55,960 nt of DNA from Aromatoleum evansii. GTDB lineage: Bacteria > Pseudomonadota > Gammaproteobacteria > Burkholderiales > Rhodocyclaceae. Where the stretch lies: contig NZ_WTVK01000038.1 of the NCBI RefSeq assembly GCF_012910805.1, positions 1 to 55,960 of the forward strand. The letters run 5' to 3'. Shown one piece after another: positions 25,597-34,854 of the stretch (the stretch's first letter is position 1; each line of letters opens with the position of its first letter). A program made the translations under genes and the position numbers. The notes beneath the pieces are model-generated. The model made no database searches and had not been told where the DNA came from. It saw only the letters and a program-made list of their open reading frames with translations.

Positions 25597-26406
25597 TCAG
25601 TGCACTCGCTCGGCTGCAATCAGCGCGCAACCCAGGGCGCTGACGAACTCGGGCAGTTCGGGCAGGAGAACCTGATCGACGTCCATGGCGGTCTTCAGCG
25701 ACTGGACGAAACCGGGGTTGTGGCCCATGCCACCGATTAGCACGACGTTGCCTTCGATACCGACGCGACGGACCATCGCGCACACACGGCTCGCCACCGC
25801 GTCCAGCACCGCCTTGGCGATGTCTTCCTTCGGCGTCGAGGAGTGGATCAGCGACACCACTTCCGACTCCGCGAACACGGTGCATTGCGCGTTCATCGGG
25901 ATACTCTTGTCCGAGCGCAGGCTCGCCTCGCCGAACTCCTTGAGCGAGAGCTGCAGCGCGCGGCTCATCGCCTCGGCGAAGGAGCCGGCGCCGGCGGCGC
26001 ACTTCTCGTTACCGGCGAAGTCGATCGCCTTGCCGTCCGGATCGGTCTTGATGCCGCGCCCTTCCTCGGCGCCGACGTCCACCACGGTGCGGGCCTGCGG
26101 ATACATGAACACCGCACCACGCGCCCCGGCGGTCATCTCGGTGATGCCTTCGGTCGCGAAGGCCACCTGGCCGCGGCCGGCGCCGGTTGCGAAAACCGAC
26201 TTCACCTGGTCGCGGGTCACGCCAGCCTCGGCCAGCGCGGCGTCGAAGGCCTTCTCGGCAGCCTGATCGGCGTCGAGGTCGCCCGGCAGCATCAGGTGAG
26301 CCTTCTTGACCGCGAAGCTCGGCGCCTTGGCGCCTTCAACCTTGATTTGTTCCAGCAGCACCACCTTGACGCTGCGGGAGCCCATATCGATTCCAGCGGT
26401 AATCAT
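25597..26406 (-). CDS. bzdP: Benzoyl-CoA reductase ATPase subunit BzdP
   Basis: A 269-residue paralogue of BzdQ. The N-terminal GIDMGSRSVKVV and the C-terminal IGGMGHNPGFV are intact. Compared with BzdQ, the DxGGQD element is DVGAEEGRG (110-118), and the first cluster-ligand position is TEMTAGARG, with Ala93-Gly94 in place of Cys-His; Cys136 (NEKCAAGAG) is kept. The heterodimer therefore has three rather than four of the usual cluster cysteines. The short length (BcrA of Thauera is much longer) is part of the evidence for the Azoarcus type. It follows bzdO after 28 bp. Confidence 0.92.
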   Translation of the reverse strand: MITAGIDMGSRSVKVVLLEQIKVEGAKAPSFAVKKAHLMLPGDLDADQAAEKAFDAALAEAGVTRDQVKSVFATGAGRGQVAFATEGITEMTAGARGAVFMYPQARTVVDVGAEEGRGIKTDPDGKAIDFAGNEKCAAGAGSFAEAMSRALQLSLKEFGEASLRSDKSIPMNAQCTVFAESEVVSLIHSSTPKEDIAKAVLDAVASRVCAMVRRVGIEGNVVLIGGMGHNPGFVQSLKTAMDVDQVLLPELPEFVSALGCALIAAERVH

Positions 26407-26434
26407 TCTCGTCTCCTCTTGGCTCTGTTACCGA

Positions 26435-27760
<1,326 letters not shown>

Positions 27761-27765
27761 TCAGT

Positions 27766-28905
27766 TCAGAACAGCTCTTCTTCGCTCAGCGTCTCGAGGA
27801 ATGCCTCGATACGAATGCGGAAGGGCCCGATCGGATTGGTGATGTCGAATTCCAGGAACAGCGTCGGAATCCCGTTATCTTCGAGATGACGCTTCAGATC
27901 CGGGTAATCGCCCTCGTGCGGGTCGCAGAACTTCTGCTGCAGGAAGATCGCGCCTTGAACGCCGTAGTCCTTGGCCAGACCGAGAACATGGTCGAAACGG
28001 GTGTGCGCCGGGTAATCCTTGGTCGGACAGGCCGGGCGGTCGCAGTAACGCTCGGCAATCGCCTTGATCACATCGCCTTCGGACTTCGAGGCGTTCCAGA
28101 AGTAGCGGCTGCCCGAGCACTGGTCATCAATGACGATGGTCGCGCCGACCGACTCCACCATGCCCATGAACGCGATGTCGTCGTTCTCGGAACCGATGGT
28201 CATGAAGCGCGCGCCGGTCTTGCGCTCGACCTTGCGGGTCGGCAGCGCAGCGAGGGTCTTCTTCAGCATCTCGTTGTGCTCGCGCTTGTCGATGAACTGC
28301 GCGGTCAGCGATGCATACAGGGCTTCGACGCCGGTGACCTTCGGGTCGGCTTCCTTGCGGTACTCGTACAGTTCGCGCAGCAGGCGGCGGTTCTCGTCGC
28401 ACACGGCGAGCGCATCCTTCAGCATCGCGTCGGTGATTTCCTTGCCCGTCAGCGTCTGCAGGAACACGCGGAAGGACTGCACTTCCTCGTAGTGGGCCTT
28501 GCGGGAATGCTGCGACTGGACTTCGTTGGGCATCGGCACGTAGTAGTCCCACTTCACGGTGGGGACGTGCAGGCGCCAGGAACCGAAGGTCTGGCGATAC
28601 TGGATACACGATTGGGTCAGCGTGACGCCTTCCGCGTAGTCGAAGCGGCCGAGCAGGCCCTGTGCGAGCGAGTCGCGGCAGAACGGGCAGAACATGCCGA
28701 AGATGTGCGGCTCGGTCACGTTCTGCGGCTCGTGCGCGCCGAGGACGCGCACCGGCAGCATGCCGGCCGCAATCAGCAGCTCTTCCGGCGTGTAGGTGCA
28801 CATCGTTGCCACCACCTGGCCACCTGTCCGCGCCTTCCAGTCGCGTGCATAATCGTGGCGCTTCTCGTACCAGGTCTTGAACTGGTCGAACAAACCATCG
28901 CTCAT
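27766..28905 (-). CDS. bzdN: Benzoyl-CoA reductase active-site subunit BzdN
   Basis: A 379-residue HgdB-like subunit. Cys36 (MCTYTPEELL), Cys73 and Cys76 (FCPFC) and Cys100 are in the positions of cluster ligands, and QQKFCDPHEGDYPDLKRHL and IPTLFLEFD near the C-terminus are family hallmarks. The protein ends LSEEELF. It is the first gene of the operon, starting at 28905 after AGGAGATAGTTCG; an in-frame ATG at 28962 is further from a ribosome binding site. It is expected to be transcribed from the PN promoter under BzdR and FNR-type control. Confidence 0.92.
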   Translation of the reverse strand: MSDGLFDQFKTWYEKRHDYARDWKARTGGQVVATMCTYTPEELLIAAGMLPVRVLGAHEPQNVTEPHIFGMFCPFCRDSLAQGLLGRFDYAEGVTLTQSCIQYRQTFGSWRLHVPTVKWDYYVPMPNEVQSQHSRKAHYEEVQSFRVFLQTLTGKEITDAMLKDALAVCDENRRLLRELYEYRKEADPKVTGVEALYASLTAQFIDKREHNEMLKKTLAALPTRKVERKTGARFMTIGSENDDIAFMGMVESVGATIVIDDQCSGSRYFWNASKSEGDVIKAIAERYCDRPACPTKDYPAHTRFDHVLGLAKDYGVQGAIFLQQKFCDPHEGDYPDLKRHLEDNGIPTLFLEFDITNPIGPFRIRIEAFLETLSEEELF

Positions 28906-28957
28906 CGAACTATCTCCTCTGATGTGTTGCGGATCCCGTCCCTGAGTCCGCCTTTGC

Positions 28958-29125
28958 TGCATTATTGTGCCGTTACTGCATGATTTCGCATGTTACGCAC
29001 TGCAGTGCAGTCGTTGTTGACCTAAGTCAAATGAGCGGCACCTTTACATGCATTTGATTGCATTTTGAGTGCGCCAAACTGCACTTTTATTCGTTGCGGT
29101 GCACAAATAAATGCATTGCGTTGCA
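28958..29125 (-). promoter_or_regulatory. bzdN promoter region with FNR-like box and BzdR-type TGCA repeats
   Basis: On the minus strand a FNR-type dyad TTGAC-CTAA-GTCAA lies at 29017-29030 (centre 29023.5) and a -10-like TAACAT at 28990-28995. This places a start near 28982, so the box would sit at about -41.5, the class II position known for FNR-type activation of this promoter. TGCA occurs at least ten times between 28958 and 29125, including the run TGCAGTGCAG at 29001-29010, where chance would predict less than one. TGCA direct repeats are the described BzdR operator elements. Exact start and -35 are not proven. Confidence 0.75.
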
Positions 29126-29334
29126 TCGCAGCAAGCGTACAGCCGTCGCCTGGGAGGGATCAGTGGCAAACCGCCCCCGCCTCGATTGCCTGCAACGGCC
29201 GGGCTTCAGGGATGATCAGCGGAATGAGAAGAGAGAGAGAATGAAGGCTGCATGCAGGATGCTGCAGCGCAATAGCCGCTATTCCTGCAATTTGGTCGGC
29301 AAGAAATATCCGGGGGGAGGATGCTTCCGGAATT

Positions 29335-29359
29335 GTTCCGCGCCAGAGGGGCGCGGAAC
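29335..29359 (-). terminator. Hairpin after bzdR
   Basis: A perfect 10-bp stem (GTTCCGCGCC with GGCGCGGAAC, 5-nt loop) begins 26 nt downstream of the bzdR stop in the direction of bzdR transcription. It is followed by an AATT stretch rather than a long U run, so it is a plausible but weak intrinsic terminator. Confidence 0.6.
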
Positions 29360-29385
29360 GGTACGGGCGCGATGCAGGGAGCCTT

Positions 29386-30282
29386 TCAGCGCGACAGGAC
29401 TTCGAGGATGTCCAGGAAGGATTGCTCGACCGTTCGGCCGGAAGTGTCGATGATGGCGTCGGCCTTGCTGTACATGGCCGTCCGGCCGGCCAGGATGCGC
29501 TTCAGGTCTTCCATCGCCTCCTGGTTGCCGTGCATGGGGCGGTAATCCCCCTGTGCCATGACGCGGGCCATGTGTTCCTCGGGCGAAGCGCACAGCCAGA
29601 TCGTGAAACACGATGACAGCAGGAGGTCGAAGTTCGCCGGTTCGGAGACGATGCTGCCGCCAGCGATCAGCACGAAGGCTTCGTTGTGTGCGACCACCGA
29701 CTCCAGCCCGCGGCGCTCGTAGCGCCGGTAAGCCGACTGCCCGTAAAGCGAAAAAATTTCGGACAGGTCGGCGCCCGCCTCCTGCTCGATGACCTTCGCG
29801 AGCTCGAGGAAAGGGACGCCCAGGTGCTCGGCGAGCATCGTGCCCAGCGTAGTCTTCCCGGCCCCGCGCAGGCCGATGAAGGCGATGCGCTGCCTGCGCG
29901 CGCTCCGCCCGGACGATTCGAGTTCGTTCTGCAGCAGCCGGCGCGCCCACTCATGCGTCTTGGGCGGAAATCGGCTCAGGTACTGCATCAGCAGCGTCAG
30001 CTCGGGCGACTGCTCCGCCTCTTCGCGCACGAGGTCGACGATGGGAAAGCCGAGTCCCTGCGCGATCTGCCGCAACAGGATGATGGAGATGTTCCCGTGC
30101 CCCGTTTCGAGCTGGGCAAGGTAGCGCTCCGACACCCCGGACTGATGCGCCAGCATCTTGCGCGTCATTCCCCGTTGCGCCCGCAGGTCGCGAATGCGGT
30201 CGCCGAGCATCAGCAGGTAATTGTTCTCTTCCAGCGACAGGTCAGGGCGTTTCAGCCGTGACGAGTTCTCATCGTTGGACAT
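29386..30282 (-). CDS. bzdR: BzdR, benzoyl-CoA-responsive repressor of the bzd operon
   Basis: A 298-residue regulator, the length described for BzdR of Azoarcus CIB. Residues ~28-84 form an XRE helix-turn-helix (LGDRIRDLRAQRGMTRKMLAHQSGVSERYL). A linker (~88-131) leads to a shikimate-kinase-like domain (~132-298) with Walker A GLRGAGKTT (137-145), thought to bind benzoyl-CoA as inducer rather than phosphorylate shikimate. Start 30282 is the Met before SNDENSSRL; the open frame continues upstream to 30444 but that part is not family-like. The gene is transcribed toward bzdN with a 480-bp gap. Confidence 0.94.
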   Translation of the reverse strand: MSNDENSSRLKRPDLSLEENNYLLMLGDRIRDLRAQRGMTRKMLAHQSGVSERYLAQLETGHGNISIILLRQIAQGLGFPIVDLVREEAEQSPELTLLMQYLSRFPPKTHEWARRLLQNELESSGRSARRQRIAFIGLRGAGKTTLGTMLAEHLGVPFLELAKVIEQEAGADLSEIFSLYGQSAYRRYERRGLESVVAHNEAFVLIAGGSIVSEPANFDLLLSSCFTIWLCASPEEHMARVMAQGDYRPMHGNQEAMEDLKRILAGRTAMYSKADAIIDTSGRTVEQSFLDILEVLSR

Positions 30283-30322
30283 TGGGGCTACCCCTATTTG
30301 AGCGGCAATAAAGTGCCGGTGA

Positions 30323-30344
30323 ATTATAGTGCTCAAGCTTGAGC
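30323..30344 (-). promoter_or_regulatory. Candidate bzdR promoter with a 14-bp palindrome
   Basis: Upstream of bzdR on the minus strand a TATAAT (30323-30328) is adjacent to a perfect 14-bp palindrome GCTCAAGCTTGAGC (30331-30344) where the promoter spacer would lie. TGCA tetramers occur just upstream (30350 and 30357). Autoregulation by BzdR through TGCA elements is known; whether the palindrome also binds a regulator is open. The -35 element is not clear. Confidence 0.45.
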
Positions 30345-30481
30345 GGGATTGCAACATGCAGTTGCGTCGCCCGGCATTCGTAGTAACCGCAAAAAAAGCG
30401 CAAGAGCCTTCGTGATCGGGCGCACGCGACGCCTGATAATGCATATGGCATCATGTGGAATTTCATCAATCCACTACCGTC

Positions 30482-30949
30482 ATGAGCCGGAGAAACCTGC
30501 ACGCAATAGCCGTCGTCGCGACGGCGTTCACCCTTGTTCCCGCCGCCGGCCAGGCGCAAGTATTCAAGTGTGCACCAGCCAACGGACAAACTAGCTATCA
30601 AGCGCTCCCGTGCAATGACGAGGGGGCGCGCATCGATCTCCCGGTGCACGCCCCCACCCCACGGGAACGGGTAGCCGCGCAGGCGCGCGCACGCAAGGAG
30701 CAGGGTTTCGTCTCGGAAATCGAGTCCGCGCGGGAAACGGCGAAGCGCAGCGCGCGCGCGGAACTCAAGCGGCGCGACGACGAGCGCGAGGCACACGCCG
30801 CTCGCTGTGCGAGCTATCAGGAACGCGCCGACCGGGCTGATGCCGACGCCAGGATGCATCTGCGACGAAACCGTTACAAGCGCGACCATGAAGCGCGTGC
30901 GCGCGCCCTGCGGGACCGCTACTTCAGCGAGTGTTTCGCCGCCGACTGA
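30482..30949 (+). CDS. DUF4124 domain-containing secreted protein
   Basis: A 155-residue protein with a signal peptide (MSRRNLHAIAVVATAFTLVPAAGQA) followed by the DUF4124 opening VFKCAPANGQTSYQALPCNDEG. The rest is an Arg/Ala/Glu-rich, predicted long helical region with two C-terminal Cys-containing segments (RCASYQER, SECFAAD). ATG 30482 is at the signal peptide start; an upstream ATG at 30455 would add nine residues. It diverges from bzdR with 199 bp between starts. The family has no established function. Confidence 0.8.
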   Translation: MSRRNLHAIAVVATAFTLVPAAGQAQVFKCAPANGQTSYQALPCNDEGARIDLPVHAPTPRERVAAQARARKEQGFVSEIESARETAKRSARAELKRRDDEREAHAARCASYQERADRADADARMHLRRNRYKRDHEARARALRDRYFSECFAAD

Positions 30950-31115
30950 GCACCGGCCGTCACCTGGCGGGGATGCCCTGCCCCGCGCTGCGCAAGCGCA
31001 CTCCCTATAACAAGCGGTGCCCGAGAGGCTGCATTCGCGGACCGGCAGCGTCACCGCATTGCTGCGAACGAATCCTTCGGTCGATATTTGCGGCGAGGAC
31101 TCGTCGCCGCCGGAT

Positions 31116-32186
31116 CTATTTGGAGGTCCGCTCCTCGACGATGCGCCAGCTGCCTGCCACGCTGCCGAACACGACAGTTTTCCGGTCCACCGATTGCAGC
31201 GCGTCGCTGCGGTAATCCTGGCGGAATTGCGCGACCGCACGCGTTCCATCCACCTGGATCTTCACTTCCGCGAGCTTGACGTCGATTGACGACGCTCCGC
31301 CGATGCGCTCCCGCCGCACGGTGCGCCACTGCTCGAGCGGCCGGCCGTCGGCGGGACGGAAATCGGGCGCGTAGTGGCCGAAATATGCATCGATATCGCG
31401 TGCGGACCACGCCCGGGCCCAGGCCTCCAGCGCCTCGCGAACGGAAGTTTCGGCGTCCTGCGGATCGGCCGCTGCGTTCGCTCCGGAGGGAGGCTCGCCG
31501 CCTGTGCTCGCAACGGTCGCGGAAACCTGGCCCTCGACCGGCTGGTCGCCCGCGTGCGGCACGACCTTCACAGGCCCCTTGGCCTCCGCCTCGTCGAGCA
31601 TGCTGCCGATCGGTTCCACGCCGACGCGCACGGGGTCGATGCCGTATGCCGTGAAATTCATCAACTCGGCAAGCGCCGTACGCCCCTTCGCGTTGCGCAG
31701 ACGAGCGTCCGCGCCGGCCCTGATCAGCGCCTCGACGATTGCGACGTCAGCATCCTTGCGCGGGCGCATGGCCACGAGATGCATGGGGGCATTGCCCGCA
31801 GCGTCTGCCGCATCGGGACGCGCGCCGGCGGCCAACAGTGCATCGAGTGCCTCCCGGTCGCCACGCTGGACGGCGTGATGGAGCGCGGTGCGCCCCCGAA
31901 GCGGATTGCGCGAATCGGTAGCTGCAAGGTCCGCCCCCTCGGCAATGCGGGCGCGCAGGCGGACCGTGTCGCCACAGGCCGCCGCGTCGATCAGGTTTCG
32001 CGGCAACGATCCCGATTGCGGGCAGGTCACACGGGCGACGGGATGAAACTCGAGCCGGAACGGTTTGACGAACGTGGCGTTGCCGGTGGTCGCAAGCGCC
32101 AGACCGTTGAATCCGAACAGGGCGATACCGGCGAACACCCCGAGTGGACGCAGGTTTGCGCGACGATGCAAGGCTTTGGGTTGCAT
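31116..32186 (-). CDS. Secreted ankyrin-repeat protein with C-terminal NTF2/Cds6-like domain
   Basis: A 356-residue protein with a signal peptide (MQPKALHRRANLRPLGVFAGIALFGFNGLALA, start 32186). It then carries three ankyrin-type repeats (~60-150: DSRNPLRGRTALHHAVQRGDREALDALLAAGARPD and AGNAPMHLVAMRPRKDADVAIVEALIRAGADARLRNAKGRTAL). The C-terminal ~110 residues (VREALEAWARAWSARDIDAYFGHYAPDF) form an SnoaL/NTF2-type fold like the C-terminal domain found with some L,D-transpeptidases. The combination of the two domains is uncommon. No operon partner is evident. Confidence 0.78.
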   Translation of the reverse strand: MQPKALHRRANLRPLGVFAGIALFGFNGLALATTGNATFVKPFRLEFHPVARVTCPQSGSLPRNLIDAAACGDTVRLRARIAEGADLAATDSRNPLRGRTALHHAVQRGDREALDALLAAGARPDAADAAGNAPMHLVAMRPRKDADVAIVEALIRAGADARLRNAKGRTALAELMNFTAYGIDPVRVGVEPIGSMLDEAEAKGPVKVVPHAGDQPVEGQVSATVASTGGEPPSGANAAADPQDAETSVREALEAWARAWSARDIDAYFGHYAPDFRPADGRPLEQWRTVRRERIGGASSIDVKLAEVKIQVDGTRAVAQFRQDYRSDALQSVDRKTVVFGSVAGSWRIVEERTSK

Positions 32187-32335
32187 TTTGTTACCGATAG
32201 CGGGAGGGGCGGATTCTAACAAATGCCGGAGCACCTCCAGCATGCGCGAACGACCCGATGCGCTGCATGGCCCCGGGAAACTGCCGACATTTTGATCGTC
32301 GTCAACCGTGTCGCGCGCAGCCGCCCGGTACAGCG

Positions 32336-32364
32336 CAACGGGGGCGCACCTGGCGCCCCCGTTG
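32336..32364 (-). terminator. Strong hairpin downstream of gltX
   Basis: A perfect 11-bp stem (CAACGGGGGCG / CGCCCCCGTTG, 7-nt loop) lies 57 nt after the gltX stop. There is no U-rich tail, so it would act with Rho or as an RNA end-protecting element. Confidence 0.5.
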
Positions 32365-32420
32365 GAGAGATGACGGTTCGCGGGGGCAGCCGGTTCATCG
32401 GCTGCTTCCGCGGGCAGGCG

Positions 32421-33818
32421 TCAGATGTAGCGTGCCATGCGCGCTAGCACGCGCTCGCGCCCGAGGACCTCGAGCACTGCGTCGATCGCCGGGGTCTGCG
32501 CAACGCCCAGGGTCGCCACGCGGAGCGGAATCGCCACTTGCGGCATCTTCAGGCCGTGCTCGGCCATCGTGTCCTTGATTGCCTGGCTGAGTGCGGCCTT
32601 TTCCCACGCCACCGCCTCCAGGCGCGCCTTGAGCGCGGCAAGCGCGGGACGCGCCACGTCCGTCAGGTGCTGGGCCACAAGTTCGGGCGCCGGATGTAGC
32701 TCGACGCAATACAGCTCCACGGAGTCCGCCAACTCATTCAGGTTGGCGACGCGGTCCTTGTAGAGGGCGATGACCGCCTCGATGGCGGGCCCCGCCTCCG
32801 GATCGACCCCGCGATGCGCGAGCCGGCGCGCGACCTCGGCCGCGAGACGCGCGTCGTCGGCCTGCTTGAGGTAGTGGGCGTTGAGCCAGTTGAGCTTCTC
32901 GGTGTTGAACTGCGCGGCCGAAGGCGTGATGTGGTCGAGATCGAACCACTCGACGAACTGTTCGCGCGAGAAGATCTCGTCGTCGCCGTGACTCCAGCCC
33001 AGACGGCCAAGGTAATTCACGACCGCCTCGGGCAGATAGCCGTCGTCGTCGTACTGCATCACGCTCACTGCACCATGCCGCTTCGACAGCTTGGTGCCGT
33101 CGTCGCCGAGGATCATCGACAGATGGGCGTACAGCGGCACCTGGGCGCCGAGCGCGCGCAGGATGTTGATTTGTCGAGGCGTGTTGTTGACGTGGTCGTC
33201 GCCGCGGATGACGTGGGTGATGCCCATATCGAGGTCATCGACCACGACGCAGAAGTTGTAGGTGGGGGTGCCGTCGGCACGTGCAATCACGAGATCGTCG
33301 AGCTCGGAGTTGGCGATCTCGATGCGCCCCTTGACGAGATCGTCCCATGCGACGACGCCGTCCGCCGGGTTGCGGAAACGCACGACCGGATTCACGCCTT
33401 CCGGCGGTGTCGGCAGCGCCTCGCCTGGCTCGGGCCGCCAGCGGCCGTCATAGCGCGGCTTCTCGCCCCGTGCGCGCTGTTCCTCGCGAATACGGTCGAG
33501 TTCCTCGGGCGAGGTGTAGCAGTAGTATGCGGTGCCGGCAGCCAGCATCTGCCGGATGACTTCCTTGTAGCGGTCCATCCGCTGCATCTGGTAGAACGGG
33601 CCTTCGTCGGCGTCTAGCCCCAGCCACGCCATGCCGTCGAGGATTGCCTGCACCGCTTCGGGGGTCGAGCGCGCCACGTCGGTGTCCTCGATGCGGAGGA
33701 TGAACGTGCCGCCGTGGCGACGCGCAAAGGCCCACGAGAAGAGCGCGGTACGCGCGCCGCCGATATGGAGGTAGCCGGTGGGGCTGGGGGCGAAACGGGT
33801 GCGAACGTTGGAAGCCAT
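32421..33818 (-). CDS. gltX: Glutamate--tRNA ligase
   Basis: A 465-residue class I aminoacyl-tRNA synthetase. The HIGH-type motif is [19 protein letters not shown] near the N-terminus and the KMSKS-type motif [11 protein letters not shown] is at ~240. It also has the discriminating-type [14 protein letters not shown] region and the anticodon-binding C-terminal half. It charges tRNA-Glu. Start 33818 gives the normal [15 protein letters not shown] beginning; an upstream open frame to 33923 is not family-like. The ribosome binding site is weak. It lies near, but separately from, the two tRNA-Val genes. Confidence 0.95.
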   Translation of the reverse strand: MASNVRTRFAPSPTGYLHIGGARTALFSWAFARRHGGTFILRIEDTDVARSTPEAVQAILDGMAWLGLDADEGPFYQMQRMDRYKEVIRQMLAAGTAYYCYTSPEELDRIREEQRARGEKPRYDGRWRPEPGEALPTPPEGVNPVVRFRNPADGVVAWDDLVKGRIEIANSELDDLVIARADGTPTYNFCVVVDDLDMGITHVIRGDDHVNNTPRQINILRALGAQVPLYAHLSMILGDDGTKLSKRHGAVSVMQYDDDGYLPEAVVNYLGRLGWSHGDDEIFSREQFVEWFDLDHITPSAAQFNTEKLNWLNAHYLKQADDARLAAEVARRLAHRGVDPEAGPAIEAVIALYKDRVANLNELADSVELYCVELHPAPELVAQHLTDVARPALAALKARLEAVAWEKAALSQAIKDTMAEHGLKMPQVAIPLRVATLGVAQTPAIDAVLEVLGRERVLARMARYI

Positions 33819-33910
33819 CGATGAGGACTCTGGGCCGGATCTAAAGACGCGGATTCTACGCCATCGCCCCTCCTTCGCTGCGCGAAGACGGTGACCGCGA
33901 TAATCCGCAC

Positions 33911-33952
33911 GCGAAAAGAACAAAGGCCCTGAAACCGAAGCTTCAGGGCCTT
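33911..33952 (-). terminator. Intrinsic terminator after the tRNA-Val pair
   Basis: An 11-bp stem (AAGGCCCTGAA at 33923-33933 and TTCAGGGCCTT at 33942-33952) is followed on the minus strand by TTGTTCTTTT, a good U-rich tract. It begins just after the 3' end of the second-transcribed tRNA-Val. Confidence 0.8.
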
Positions 33953-33958
33953 GAACTG

Positions 33959-34033
33959 TGGTGGGCGGTACTGGGATCGAACCAGTGACCCCTGCCGTGT
34001 GAAGGCAGTGCTCTACCGCTGAGCTAACCGCCC
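33959..34033 (-). tRNA. tRNA-Val (CAC), copy 2 in transcription order
   Basis: The minus strand folds into a complete cloverleaf: acceptor GGGCGGT/ACCGCCC, D arm with TAGCTCAGCGGTAGAGC, anticodon stem CTGCC/GGCAG around the loop TTCACAC (anticodon CAC, reading GUG codons) and T arm ending in GGTTCGATCC. CCA is encoded. It is identical to the copy at 34061-34135. Confidence 0.95.
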
Positions 34034-34060
34034 GGAATTCCGTGCGTCTTCGTCATCGAC

Positions 34061-34135
34061 TGGTGGGCGGTACTGGGATCGAACCAGTGACCCCTGCCGT
34101 GTGAAGGCAGTGCTCTACCGCTGAGCTAACCGCCC
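34061..34135 (-). tRNA. tRNA-Val (CAC), copy 1 in transcription order
   Basis: Same 75-nt sequence as the copy at 33959-34033, 27 bp apart, in the same orientation. Anticodon CAC, encoded CCA. The two are probably one transcript ending at the terminator at 33911-33952. Confidence 0.95.
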
Positions 34136-34335
34136 AGTGTGGCGAAGAGGCGAGATTGTAGAGGGACGCGAATTCCTTCGTCAAGCATGGCGCGAGACTT
34201 TCCGCATTGCCGGCGACCGGAGCCCGGCCTGAGGCATCCCGCCACCGGCAACTCTCGCTGCATGGACAGAAGTCATGCCAGAATCGCGTTGCGCCCCTCG
34301 ACGGACGTTGCACACAGAATAAACAGGAGACATTG

Positions 34336-34845
34336 ATGGGAGTGGTATTCGCCAAGACCGAGAAAGGGCAAGAGGAGATCGCCAGCCGAAGCGGGGAACT
34401 CTCGCCCCGCGTGCGCCGAGTCCTGATTCTCGTGGATGGTCGCAGGACGGTGTCCGAGCTGCGCGACCTGGTCTCGGCCAACGATTTGACGCACACGCTC
34501 GGTACGCTGGAAGAGCTGGGCCTCATCGAGGTGAAGAAGCTCCGTGCGGCCGACGGTGCCGAGGCAGAGCCGTCCGGCCCGATGCCGTCCATCACGGCAT
34601 TCCGGTCACTGCCGACGCCCCCCAATCCCAAGGAGCTGGAGATGGCGCGCAATTTCATGCTGAACACGCTGAAGACGTTCAGCAGCATCCACGCGCCGGT
34701 CTCGCTGATGACCAGCATCAACGGGGCACGAACGCATGAGGAGTTGCGCGCGCACTACCCCGCGTGGTTTCGCATGATCATGGAGAGCCGCTCCGGCCAG
34801 CGGCGTGCGGAAGACCTCCGCACCGACCTGCTGAAAGTTCTCTGA
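34336..34845 (+). CDS. Conserved hypothetical protein with winged-helix-like N-terminal half
   Basis: A 169-residue cytoplasmic protein. Its N-terminal half (SPRVRRVLILVDGRRTVSELRDLVSANDLTHTLGTLEELGLIEV) resembles the small winged-helix-type region of betaproteobacterial proteins that precedes response or PilZ-like parts; the second half is helical with no recognised domain. Start 34336 follows CAGGAGACATTG, a clear ribosome binding site; the longer open frame from 34207 is not. It converges with the HDOD gene at a 9-bp gap. Confidence 0.7.
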   Translation: MGVVFAKTEKGQEEIASRSGELSPRVRRVLILVDGRRTVSELRDLVSANDLTHTLGTLEELGLIEVKKLRAADGAEAEPSGPMPSITAFRSLPTPPNPKELEMARNFMLNTLKTFSSIHAPVSLMTSINGARTHEELRAHYPAWFRMIMESRSGQRRAEDLRTDLLKVL

Positions 34846-34854
34846 GCCGGCCGG

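Larger units (their letters stand above)
28906..29385. other. bzdR-bzdN intergenic region
   Basis: This 480-bp gap holds the bzdN promoter region (28958-29125) and the bzdR terminator hairpin (29335-29359). Between them (about 29130-29330) are further scattered TGCA tetramers (29191, 29249, 29253, 29263 and 29286) and an AG-rich patch (29231-29241). No convincing gene or tRNA was seen; the short plus-strand ORF here has no recognisable content. Confidence 0.6.
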
